From Nannochloropsis salina CCMP1776 (taxonomy: Eukaryota > Sar > Eustigmatophyceae > Eustigmatales > Monodopsidaceae): 64,000 nucleotides of DNA. The DNA lies in the NCBI GenBank assembly GCA_004565275.1, contig SDOX01000192.1, positions 18,441-82,440 on the forward strand. Direction: 5' to 3'. Position numbers and translations under genes: made by a program. This document shows positions 9,816 to 19,359 of this stretch, in pieces (within the stretch, counting starts at the first letter, position 1; every line of letters starts with the position of its first letter). The notes under the pieces are model-generated. The model was not told the origin of the DNA and searched no databases. It worked only from the letters and a program-made list of their open reading frames with translations.

Positions 9816-10836
9816 ATGGCCCGCTCCAATCGTCGCAGCGGCCGAACCAGCCGCAACAGCCATAGGAATCTTCTGGGCAATACCAATCGTACGAAAAGCG
9901 CCCCGCGTAAGAGTACCTTTCTGTTCGGAGCCGTGGCCTTGGTTTCGATAGCAATCGTCGTCCTGGTAGGTGCAGGGACGCGATATGTTTCCCCCCCCCC
10001 CGAAATATCATGCAGTAAATTTGATCGCACGCCATGTGATGTATCAGTACGGTTGGCATTGCCTGTATATGATTCTCTTTCGATCCTCATACCATACTAT
10101 GTGCCTGAACCCTCCACCTTAGACACACGCGAGCGAGCTAAATCTCGGAGGAGAGCGTCAGACGCTGGGCTCGCCCGCTCAGCCTCCCGACGCCACCACG
10201 GACGTGCCTGCTGAGTTTCCCATCGTCCTCGACGAGACAAAGCTAGGCGCGGAGTTGCTTCACATACCAGTCGACAAGACTCACGGTGGTAGCACTCCGT
10301 CAGCTGTGTTATTTCGCCTTCAAGAGCACGTCTCTACCCTGATGAAGCGGCTGTTGCGGTCCTCTGACACCGCCTGTAAGTGGAGCTGGCGGTGCTGGGC
10401 ATGCGAACCCAAGGAAACTTGCAAATTGAAGCCTCAATGGGGTGATTTGCATCTGGGGCAGGCTTGTCGGGCTCGGGAGAGCGAGGAGGAGGAGGGGAGT
10501 GCGAGGTCAAGCAGGTTTGAAGATTGGATGAGGGTGGGATCAGGGAGGATCAAGCGGGTGTCGAGTAGAGCTTGGCAAGGCGTCGATCGCGTCAGGGACA
10601 GGGTGGTGCATCACGCGGCGCGCGGCCTGGCTTCAATTCTGCGCCGGGTGCGGTCCCGATTGCCAGCGACGGACGCAGAATGCAAGTTTGACGTGGTGAC
10701 AAGCGTAGGAGAGCGGGCCACGGTGTGTGTGCCCAGGGAGACGTGTACATTCCAGTACCGCTTCGGAGATGTGATGCTGGATCGATGCTGTCGCTTGAAG
10801 GCGCCTGGAGAGGCGCCGACGGACCCTGTGGGGTGA
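9816..10836 (+). CDS. Single-pass membrane protein with two tandem Cys-rich repeats
   Basis: Family not recognised. Exon 1 is 9816-9965 (ATG at 9816). The intron is 9966-10122 (GTAGGT…CCACCTTAG, 157 nt, phase 0, and it contains an eleven-C run). Exon 2 is 10123-10836, giving 287 residues. The N-terminus is strongly basic (about 35 residues, many Arg/Ser/Asn). A single hydrophobic helix (FLFGAVALVSIAIVVL) follows with no Arg-rich C-terminal flank, which suggests a type II orientation with the C-terminal part outside or in the lumen. Two copies of C-x-P-[KR]-E-T-C-x5-[WF]-G-D-[LV]-x-L-x2-[AC]-C-R follow, each preceded by D-x-x-C-K-[WF]. They are separated by an amphipathic, Arg-rich linker. The even, conserved cysteines suggest disulfide-bonded modules. 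Function unknown. Confidence 0.65.
10375..10470 (+). repeat. Protein-level Cys-rich repeat, copy 1
   Basis: Encodes CKWSWRCWACEPKETC followed by WGDLHLGQACR. It aligns without gaps to copy 2 from the second cysteine onwards. The DNA is diverged, so the duplication is old. Confidence 0.65.
10681..10794 (+). repeat. Protein-level Cys-rich repeat, copy 2
   Basis: Encodes CKFDVVTSVGERATVC, then VPRETC and FGDVMLDRCCR. It keeps the P-[KR]-E-T-C and G-D-x-x-L spacing of copy 1, with six extra residues before the second aligned cysteine. Confidence 0.65.
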
Positions 10837-11514
10837 GAGACTTGAGGCCGACAAGGAAACGGTCTTGCCTCGATTGACAAGGGTTAATATATCAATGTGT
10901 ACATACAAATACGGGGGGAGAGGGAAAAGGGAGGGTGTCGCGGATGTGAAGTATGCATGTATGTAAGGAGACGGGGAAAGAGAGGCATGTGAATGAGTAT
11001 GATGGTGGCCTCGTTCGAGCGGAAAGAGACAATTTAAAAGGTGTTCGAAAGACAGAAAGCCATCTACCTAATCATTCTGGGTAAATATCAACAATTGGCT
11101 GTCTTGAAAGGGAGTGGCAGCCGGGCCCAGAATCTTGAAGTAATCCTTTCTTTCTTTTTGTAGCCCCATCGGTGCCTATTTCTACAAAGTCCCTTGCTCC
11201 GTGTCATAAAATGCCATGCCTGTCGAGCCTTCGCCATCGTCGCCCAACATGACGCCATGCACTTCTTGCTGGTTCAAACCCTGCACTTCCGGCCCGGTAG
11301 CCGCGTTCAGACTGGGGAAGAACCACAACGTGCCAAGCCAGCTCGCGCCCCTGTTGTTGCGCTTACCTTCGCGTCCTGCCCTGTGGAGCCCGTGGCGTCG
11401 CCACTCTTTGATCCCACCACTCCCTGTTTCGAGAATGCAAAAGAGGACCCAAAAAAAGGAAAAGGCACTGACAAGCAATGCTGTTTTGTTCCTCTACCTT
11501 AACGCCCTTTCCCT
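10837..11514. other. Convergent intergenic region
   Basis: Contains the 3' flank of the Cys-repeat gene and the 3' flank of the minus-strand Rolling-stone gene. I see no supported gene. Confidence 0.45.
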
Positions 11515-12729
11515 TCACTTGTCCCAACTGCTTCCCTCCCAATACGAACCCTCCGAGGGGGAGACTGCGTCGAAATAAACCTGACACGACTCGTTTCGCT
11601 CGTGGTGATCCTGACACTGGTCCATCGTGTGGTAGACTTGCGCACTTTCGCTCTTTGCCTCGTCCTCTGCAAATTGATATGAAAGCTCCTCTTGCTGCGC
11701 TCGCCCGGCCTTTATCTCTCCTTGCTCCATTTTTGACTCCCTCTCTGAGTCCACAACAAAAGCATGCATCCGCTGTCTTGCCTCACGTTTCTCTCGAGCC
11801 ATCGTGCGTTGCCGTGCGGCTCGTTCAAAAAGCCAGAGGCAGGCGTGGACTGCGGGGAAGATAACGAAGACCACCAATAAGATGATGGGGATGGTTACAC
11901 CCAAACGGCCAAAATCCAGCCAAGGGTAAATGTAGTCCTTATGCCCGGGCGCGTAACCCCCAGCGACGTAATAAATGGCGGCAAAAAATACATACGCGCA
12001 CAAAAATGTCAAAGGGGCGGGGAAATGGAGGAGCCAGTATGGTAGGCGCGACAGCCACAAGTCTGCAAGGATGATCACGGCGTTTATGAGGTGTAAATGC
12101 ACATCAACAAATGTCGTGTAACCGAAAAGAGGGAATAGAAGCGACCAATACAGGACCGTAACCATCACAGCGGCAGGAGCCACGGCGTCACGGGCGATCC
12201 AGGTAAGCACTCCTACACATGATGTCGTTTTAGACTGCTGCTCAACACCATAGTCGCTAATGGTACTGCGTGAGCTGAGGATCAAAGCTAGGCAAGCAAG
12301 CAATAAATATATCCAAAGAAGAATCGCAGTCCAACTTGTAGCATAAATAAGCCATAAAATACCGTAGTGGTAGTCTTGAAGCGTAACAGGAAGATTAACT
12401 CCTTTGGCAGACGACACCACGGACAGAGTGAGCCAAACAGACCAGTAAAGCAATACACCCCAGCGAAATAGGAGGAATGGTAACGATGGTTTACTATGGT
12501 CTTATCCCTTGAAATTTATCAGACGCTTTCGCGGCGGGACAGGTACCCAAGACCAACGCTCTTCTCGTCGAAGCTCCTGTTTGAGGAGAACAATCCACGA
12601 GGCCTGAGGTTGCGGTGCTGCAGACGCACGGACAAAAGACGAAGGCAGCGGCGTCGATCGTGGAAATTCCGTCTTGCTCTCATTTATAGCATCATTATTG
12701 TCCTTTGTTGGGACAACTAGCCCTGACAT
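11515..12729 (-). CDS. Rolling-stone family multi-pass membrane protein, interrupted by an in-frame TAA
   Basis: Reading the minus strand from an ATG (complement of 12727-12729) gives an N-terminus with SWIVLLKQELRREERWSW. A TAA follows (complement of 12502-12504), and then the same frame resumes with PFLLFRWGVLLYW and six or seven membrane helices. Two features are typical of the Rolling-stone/AIG1-like group: HLHLINAVIILADLWLSRLPYWLL and AAIYYVAGGYAPGH followed by YIYPWLDFG. The C-terminal about 100 residues are charged and disordered. No ATG lies between the stop and the first helix, so a start after the stop would lose helices 1-2. A 57-nt intron with a weak GTTGGT donor and an ATAAG acceptor would remove the stop in phase, but it is shorter than every other intron here. 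A nonsense mutation or sequence error is the alternative. Confidence 0.6.
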
Positions 12730-13550
12730 CCCTGAAAGAGTTGGATCGCCGGAGGAGGTAGAAAGGTGTCACACAGCCCCTAGGACGCAGCGTTGCTTTT
12801 ATTCTTCTACAGATGACAAGGCCCAAAAATTACGTTTTTAAAAAAAGAGGAGGGCACACAAATGGTGGGATGTATGTAAAATCCTCAGCAACTTTCATAT
12901 TGAACGTGTGGATGCAAAGAAGGAACGTAAAAACACGACATATCCGACAAACCTTCCGAGGAGAGAGCGGCAATATTTTAATACCACTCAACTTGAGGTT
13001 CGTGCAGGTCCTCATTAAAGGGTATCAAAGCCTCTAAATTTCTTGAAAACGCCTCTATACGGATCTAGAGCCCATTTCAGCTAGTCGACTTGTGTTCAGC
13101 ATCTCCCTCGAAGTCATCCTCAGATGGCGGCTCTATTTTACCGCTACATCTCGTCTGTGATCACCTTCATAATTCCTTTACAGCGGCACGAGTCTTCCGT
13201 TATTGATGGATACAAGACTTGCACTGCCATAGCGGTATATCTCGAATACTGCTATGCAAGCTTACATGCCGGAAAGAGAAAAAACGGCTTAGCTTGTGGG
13301 AAGGCTCACTTTCTGGAAGCAAAAACGGACAAAGGCATGGAAAATGCACGTTTTCACTCCTGTACGACAGCTTCCATTTTTTTCCCACTATTTCTTTCCA
13401 TCTCACGCTTCTGCTGGGAAAAAAAAGCAAACCAGCTCAGTTCTCCACGCAGCAGCAAGATATCCTGTACCTCAATATAATCCCATCAGATTACCCCCGA
13501 CCTGACTCTCGACCTGACTCCTTTTGCCTTCATCCTCGATTTCTGTGCAT
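12730..13550. other. Intergenic region upstream of the Rolling-stone gene
   Basis: AT-rich sequence between two minus-strand genes. It holds the promoter of the Rolling-stone-like gene and the 3' flank of the peroxiredoxin gene. No other feature seen. Confidence 0.45.
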
Positions 13551-15158
13551 TCAGCTTTTTGCCAAGGCGGCGACCCCCTCTTTCAGAGGCGTCTTCTTGT
13601 ACCCAACCACGGGAGGGCGGTACATTTTCCCGTCCTTGATAAAGTGGAAGGCTGGCAGCACCGAGACGCCGTGCTCAGCCACAGCCTCCGCCAAGGCGTC
13701 TTCGGTCGTGTCTATTTTCACAAAGGTCACCTCGCCCGCGTGTGCCTCGCTCAAATCGTTGACAAAGGGCATGATCTGCTTGCATTTGCCACACCAGCCT
13801 GCCACGAAGTCCAAGACCACCTTCCCTTTTTTCCCTAGGAGCTCCTTCAGGTGCTTCCCGTCCTTCGCTGTGACAATGTGCGGGCCGCCCTCCAAAGGGT
13901 CCTGCTCGCTCTCTTCCGTGGCGCCCGAGGCAAAGTATTCCAACGAGCCCTCAGGGTCGGCCTTCATGGTCTTGTCACCGGGCGTCCACCCGGCGGGGCA
14001 GACCTTGGGGTATCAATGAAGAGATGGAGAATGAGGGGGGACCGCGGACACGACAGAAAGGGCCAAAGTGCGCGCAATTTAAACTTGCCGCTCGCCCTGC
14101 GGACGACGATAGCTTCATGTCACGATCTCTCCCTAGGAGACGCCCCGTGTGCGGCGATCCCCGTCTGCACGGTCGGCAGGGACCCCCCTCCAGGGAGCCT
14201 CTCGCCCCTCCCCATTCCCTATCCCTTCGTCCCCCATCCTCTCCCCTTTTTCTCAATCCCCCTTTCTGCTTTTTCAGGCTCCCATCCCCACGCACCTCGC
14301 CGTGCTTGGCCACGAATTGGAAGGCTTGGATGAGTCGAATGGTCTCGTCGACATTACGGCCGACAGGGAGGTTATTCACCGTGATCTGCTGCAGCACCCC
14401 CTCCGGATCGATGAGGAACAGGCCCCGCAAGGCTATCCCAATGTCCTCCAGGAGTACGCCGTAGTCCGCGGCGATGGTCTTTGTCACGTCGGCGACCAGG
14501 GGGATCTGCATGTGACCCAAGCCTCCTCTCTTGCGGGGCGTGCGCACCCACGCCAGGTGCGATTCTTCCGTGTCGGTAGAGATGCCGATCACCTTGGCGC
14601 CGATATCTTCAAAGCGATGGGCAGCATCTGAGTATGCGATGATCTCCGTCCTGAAAAGGCAATGGAGAACAGATGGGGGGGGAGCATTGAGGGAGCGTGT
14701 CGTGCCAGAAGGGGGGGTGTAGGTCAAGCAGTGCCTCTGACATGCCACGCTGAGCTTCCACTCTTGTCGTACTTACGGGCAGACGAATGTAAAATCCTTA
14801 GGATAGAAAAGCAAAGCTACATATTTGCCCTTGTAGTCGGCAAGGGAGATCTTCGTCAATTCCCCGTCCACCACGGCTCCCTACAAAAGCGCCGATTAAG
14901 AAAGTGTTATTCTTCAGAAATCTCATCCATGAACCCAATGCGTTAAATTGATCATCACCCCTTACCTACCGCTGTAAAGTCCGGTGCCGCCTGACCGACT
15001 TTTACGGCGGGAGGGGAGTAAGTCACTGTTCCCATGGCACGAGTTGCCCTGGAAAGGGGAGTGACGGAACTCGACTTGGGAGACAAGGCGGCCAAAACGC
15101 CGTGACGAGGGCGCACCAAGGCGTTGATGCCAACGCGGGCAATATTGCGCATGATCAT
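13551..15158 (-). CDS. 2-Cys peroxiredoxin fused to a C-terminal thioredoxin domain
   Basis: Four exons on the minus strand: 15158-14970, 14880-14777, 14650-14296 and 14003-13551, with GT-AG introns and consistent phases, 366 residues. The N-terminus ([20 protein letters not shown]) is basic with no acidic residue, so a mitochondrial or plastid presequence is likely. The peroxiredoxin core has APDFTAGAVVDGE, FTFVCPTE (peroxidatic Cys), GGLG, FLIDPEG, and [11 protein letters not shown] (resolving Cys) followed by EYF. GGLG plus YF is the signature of eukaryotic, overoxidation-sensitive 2-Cys enzymes. After a short acidic linker a full thioredoxin fold follows, with active site WCGKC instead of [16 protein letters not shown], and a cis-Pro region SVLPAFHF. 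Expected role: organellar peroxide reduction with the reductant on the same chain (inference). It shares a divergent promoter with the 2-oxoglutarate oxygenase gene. Confidence 0.88.
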
Positions 15159-15591
15159 TGTGTTGTGTGGTACCTTTTTAGGGGCTCTATAGCATGTGTC
15201 AGACTAGCGCGTGAGACTGCATGTATGCTTCTATCAAAAGCAGCGAGGAAAGAGTAGCATGACATATCGACCCTGTTTTTTTTTTGAAAGAAATTGTGCT
15301 GGGAGGGGGACAGCTCAGCTTGCCCTGTAGCATAAGCTGTTTTTTCAAAAAATCAAGCCATGCCCCACGAGTGTTCAAAAATTCGTCTGTGGTGCTTGAC
15401 ATTTCTGGGTAGTGAGGCATAAAAGTTGCGCTGAACGCCATCGATCCATGGCCCGTCCTACTACTAGTAAGTGTCCAAGTCGTCTGTGACTCGCCACCCT
15501 CATCGAAATTCCCACTCACTAGGTTCACAACGGCCTCATTCCTGACTGAGAAGAGCTTACAAGTCTGCGAGGCTGAGGTGTTAGAGTGGTC
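15159..15591. other. Divergent promoter between Prx-Trx and dioxygenase genes
   Basis: 433 nt between the two start codons. It contains a T9-type run near 15276-15285 and no gene. It may serve both genes. Confidence 0.5.
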
Positions 15592-16719
15592 ATGGCACCA
15601 TCACCCCAGGTTCCTCTTGCCGACGGCATAACCTCCTCCTTCCCGGTCATCGATCTCACCCAGCCCTCCCTCTCAAATTTGCGGGAAGCCTGTAAGACGT
15701 ATGGGTTTTTTTATATAAAGGGCCATGGTGTGAAGCCCTCCCTTTTACAGGCGGCGCTTCGACAATGCAGGGCCTTCTTTGCCCTTCCTTTGCCACAAAA
15801 GCAGGCCTTAGCAGGCTGTGATCACAGCCAAGGCTACCAGGCTTTGGGGACAGAAAAACTCAACCACAAGGAGCAAACTCAACCATGTACTCAAGAGGGC
15901 TTTCGGTTGCTCCTGACACCTCCTTCTTCGGATCAGCCGTGGCCCGCTCCCTCGCTGCTTCATGACTTCCGCCCTGTCCTGGAAGAGTACCATGCCGCCA
16001 TGGAGAGCGTCGCGCATCGCGTCCTACGACTCATAGTGTCCTCAATAGGCATGCCTCCAGATTATTTGCACGACGAGATACACGCCTTCCATCCCCAGGC
16101 AGCAGCGACGACCCGCCTGTTGCACTACGCCCCGATACCCTCCTCTGTGGAAGATGGAGTGTTCGGGTGCGGGGCCCATACGGACTGGGGTTGTCTCACC
16201 TTGCTGCTGACCGAAGACGAGGGGCTGGAAGTGCTTTGCCGCCCCGAGGGAGGGGAGGGGGGGACGTGGGTGCGCGTGCCGCCCTGTCAATCGCCAGGCG
16301 GGGAGCGGGGGAAGGTCAAGAGAGATAGTCGACCGGGTTCGAGGGAGAAGGCATGGAGCGACGGAAGTCAGGCGAGAACAGAGGCGTGCGGTCAGGGGGT
16401 GAAATCGGAGTGGCTTTTGATATGTAACCTGGGCGACCTCCTTCAACGATGGACAAACGACTTTTTACGCTCCACCCCCCATCGGGTCGTGAACAGGGAA
16501 GGGAAAGATCGTTTCTCCATCCCCTTCTTCTTCTCCGCCAGCCCTACCGCGGTGGTCGAGTGCCTGCCCCCTTTTCGTGGAATCGGATCCAAGAACGGGG
16601 TCCGGGAGGAGGACGACGGGAAGTCGAGGGGTGGGGGGAAATATCCGCCCATCCTGGTGTCAGAGTACGTGGCAGAGAGGCTTCGGACCGCCACAGTGGG
16701 TCGACGACTCGAGATATAG
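15592..16719 (+). CDS. 2-oxoglutarate/Fe(II)-dependent dioxygenase, isopenicillin-N-synthase-like
   Basis: A single exon of 375 residues with its ATG at 15592. The N-terminal non-haem dioxygenase domain is present: FPVIDLTQP, then YGFFYIKGHGV. The jelly-roll core has the iron triad His196-x-Asp198 (GAHTDWGCLTLL) and His297 (STPHRVVN). Arg307 with Ser in RFSIPFF is the 2-oxoglutarate-binding pair, ten residues after the distal His as expected. A Ser/Gly/Arg-rich insert of about 45 residues lies between the GLEVL strand and WLLICNLGDLLQRWTND; it carries no stop and could be an in-frame retained intron or a genuine loop. Substrate unknown: relatives hydroxylate or desaturate small molecules. No targeting signal is evident. 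Confidence 0.85.
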   Translation: MAPSPQVPLADGITSSFPVIDLTQPSLSNLREACKTYGFFYIKGHGVKPSLLQAALRQCRAFFALPLPQKQALAGCDHSQGYQALGTEKLNHKEQTQPCTQEGFRLLLTPPSSDQPWPAPSLLHDFRPVLEEYHAAMESVAHRVLRLIVSSIGMPPDYLHDEIHAFHPQAAATTRLLHYAPIPSSVEDGVFGCGAHTDWGCLTLLLTEDEGLEVLCRPEGGEGGTWVRVPPCQSPGGERGKVKRDSRPGSREKAWSDGSQARTEACGQGVKSEWLLICNLGDLLQRWTNDFLRSTPHRVVNREGKDRFSIPFFFSASPTAVVECLPPFRGIGSKNGVREEDDGKSRGGGKYPPILVSEYVAERLRTATVGRRLEI

Positions 16720-17277
16720 TGGGAGGATTGGCCGGATGCTGCAGGAATCAGAGGGATTCCTGCCCTCGGCCTCCGCGAGGCAGGAGGTTTGTTACCGTGG
16801 AAGGGCGGGGGAGGCGCAGAGATGAGACAAAGCGCCAGCACCCTCTGTCACGGGCCTTCGCATCGACTTCTATCTCGCATGTGTATTATAGCATAATGAA
16901 GCATGAAAGTCGGTATGAAAGGTGAATGGGAAGTCGTTTGGCGCGTGCATAAAATACAAATGTAAGTAATAGTACCAGCTGCACTGATCAATGCCATAAA
17001 TACTTGTTCTTTTCTTTAATCTCACATTATGCCCGTGTTATAACGTCAAGTTTGGACAGATGTTTCATATTTCTATGCATATAGCCCAAAGTATGCGTCG
17101 ATTCAATGACTTTTTCTAAAGAAACAGTCGACGATTCACCATGACTGGCTTGCTCCTTAGCACCTTACCTTATAGCTAGAGAGAGCTCGCATCCAGCACG
17201 CCCTTTCTCATCCCCCTTCAGCTACTGCTATGCGACCTTATCCGACTTTGCATAGTACCTGTCTGGTCCCACCCCCC
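16720..17277. other. Convergent intergenic region
   Basis: AT-rich 3' flanks of the dioxygenase (plus) and the transporter (minus). No supported gene. Confidence 0.5.
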
Positions 17278-18852
17278 TCACGCCTCCCCTCCCTCCTCCC
17301 ACGGTCCAAGCAGTTTCTCCAGCCCCTTGGGGAGTTTCAACTGCGTCAGGAGGCACCCAAGCAGGATGGTCGCGCCCCCCAGGTACCCAAACCCATTCAT
17401 CTTCTCCCCGAGCAACATGGCACCAAAGAGAGCCGCCCACAGGGGTTCCGTAGAGAGGATCACCGTCGTCTCCTCCGCGGAGATATGGGCCAGGGCAATG
17501 CTCTCCCCCACCACCGCCAGAGCACTGGTGACCACGCCGGTGTAGAAGAGGGCAGCCATGTTCACCGGCTCATAGAGCGCGGAGATGCTGGGTGTGTTGG
17601 CTGTGAGGGTGAAGGAGACCCAGAGCATGGAGACGGCCATGACGGCGACCATCTGGGCCGCCGTCATCGCCAAGGCCTGACTCTTGTTCTCTTGCATGCA
17701 CTGCTCGCTCCGGACGAAGGCGATGCCGAAGCCGAGTGGCTGGCCCATCGACCACAGGTCTCCGATGGAGGGTGGCGTCCCTTTCCCCTCCAGGGTCATG
17801 AGTCCGACCCCCAAGACCGCAAGGACGGCGGCCAGCCACGCCGTGGGCGGGGCTTTCCTCTTGTAGACGATGGCGTTGACGATGGGGACCACCACCACAG
17901 CCAGGGAGCAGATGAAGGCAGATTTGGAGGACTGCGTGGTTTGAAGCCCGATGGCTTGCGCGATGTAACCGGCAGCCACCCATATTCCCACCTCCAGTCC
18001 CCTCACGACCACGGGCATAGGGGCCTTGTACAAGAAAGGACAAAGCGACAGGGTAGCCAGCGCAAACCGGATGGCGGTGACGATGGACACGTCCACATGA
18101 GCTGCATCCAGGTATTTGATGGCGCCAAAATTGGTACCATAGATAAGGGCGACGGCCGCTAGCAGCACCTTGAAGACCAGGTTGTTCCCCCCCCCCCCTT
18201 CTCCTCCTTCTTCTGGCGGTGGCAATTCCCCACCCGCCAGACTCGTCCAGATCTGATGCCAGCCGCCGGCAAGAGGTCTGGTATGGCTCGAGGGAAGTTC
18301 CAAAAGGGTGTTGGGAGAGCGGGCAGGAGCGGCAGGGCCTTGTTCCGTAGTCTTTGCTGGATGCGCGGGGAAAGCCATGCCATTATGACCTTTCGGCACT
18401 GAAAAATCGAAGAAAGAATGTTTAGACGAGGACGACGAAGTGGTGGCAGTGGGAATGACCAACTCTTTGATCGGCGAGAAAAGCTGTACCTTACTGCTAT
18501 GTTTCGTTTTCACGTTGTGATTACGGCCGATGCTTTCGAGATCACTTTTTGCTTTTCTTCTTCTCTTCCTCGCAAAAGGACCGTTGCCATTTTCTCCTGA
18601 CGAAGGAGAGTGCGTTGGTGCAGGCGCTTGAGGAGGAGATATGAACGAGAGGGGGAACCCGTGATGAAGGAGTCTATCATATTGAGGACGAAGTAGACTT
18701 GAAGACTCGTGTATCTCAAATCTGATGTTGCTGCAGGTCCTCACAGCATTTGATCGGGCCGAAGATATCAAGGTGGAATGAACAAGGAAAACAAGGAGAG
18801 ATAACGGAGCCTGACGGGCCGCATAGCGTAATGGTGCCTTTGGCCGTAGCAT
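17278..18852 (-). CDS. EamA/DMT-superfamily transporter with long N-terminal extension
   Basis: A single open frame of 524 residues; ATG is the complement of 18850-18852. The first roughly 45 residues include a hydrophobic stretch (LSLLVFLVHSTLISSA), consistent with a signal peptide or the first part of a bipartite plastid presequence. About 170 low-complexity residues follow. The C-terminal 300 residues hold about ten membrane helices in two EamA repeats. Repeat 1 has IYGTNFGAIKYL, AIRFALATL and TTQSSKSAFICSL. Repeat 2 has ISAEETTVILSTEPLWAALFGAMLLGE and GATILLGCLL. EamA proteins export or exchange small metabolites; the substrate cannot be named from sequence. The extension is much longer than in bacterial members (about 300 residues), and plastid envelope location is plausible but unproven. 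Confidence 0.8.
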   Translation of the reverse strand: MLRPKAPLRYAARQAPLSLLVFLVHSTLISSARSNAVRTCSNIRFEIHESSSLLRPQYDRLLHHGFPLSFISPPQAPAPTHSPSSGENGNGPFARKRRRKAKSDLESIGRNHNVKTKHSSKVQLFSPIKELVIPTATTSSSSSKHSFFDFSVPKGHNGMAFPAHPAKTTEQGPAAPARSPNTLLELPSSHTRPLAGGWHQIWTSLAGGELPPPEEGGEGGGGNNLVFKVLLAAVALIYGTNFGAIKYLDAAHVDVSIVTAIRFALATLSLCPFLYKAPMPVVVRGLEVGIWVAAGYIAQAIGLQTTQSSKSAFICSLAVVVVPIVNAIVYKRKAPPTAWLAAVLAVLGVGLMTLEGKGTPPSIGDLWSMGQPLGFGIAFVRSEQCMQENKSQALAMTAAQMVAVMAVSMLWVSFTLTANTPSISALYEPVNMAALFYTGVVTSALAVVGESIALAHISAEETTVILSTEPLWAALFGAMLLGEKMNGFGYLGGATILLGCLLTQLKLPKGLEKLLGPWEEGGEA

Positions 18853-19359
18853 TTATGTAGGAGTTGACCGTTCTCCTTCCTTGATAGTGAAGTTGACGCC
18901 TGCCTAACCGCCACAAGCTCGAAGATCAAGGTTCTCCTTTAGCCTCGATGCAGATTTCAAAGCTGAGCAACTGAATTTAAATGGACATCTATGTGTATGC
19001 GGAACATCAATTGCTTTGAGACTGTGCCGATGGTTGCAGCGGGGCTCGAACATGAAAGCAAAAGGAGTGAAGGGCGGGCGACTGTTGTTCTGACTTTCAC
19101 CTCCGGGTCGCTTTTCTCCCGTGCAGTGGCGGCCACAGAGACGCTGCTTTCACTGCGGCTCAAACAATGTTGCCCGTACTTTTGCTCCTTACTATCAGAA
19201 TTAACTTAATAAAAATTATAGTCCTTACGCCTAATAAATGTCGATTAGATTTGAATTCCACGGGTTCTTTTTACACATTTTCTTAAGGATAGGGTTGGAG
19301 GTTGACCAAACCTCGCAGTGAGGTAGAAAAGCTCGCATTCATGTCGAACAGCATAGTTA
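18853..19359. other. Intergenic region
   Basis: Upstream of the transporter and downstream of the coiled-coil orphan. It includes an AT-rich patch at 19196-19290. No gene seen. Confidence 0.45.
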
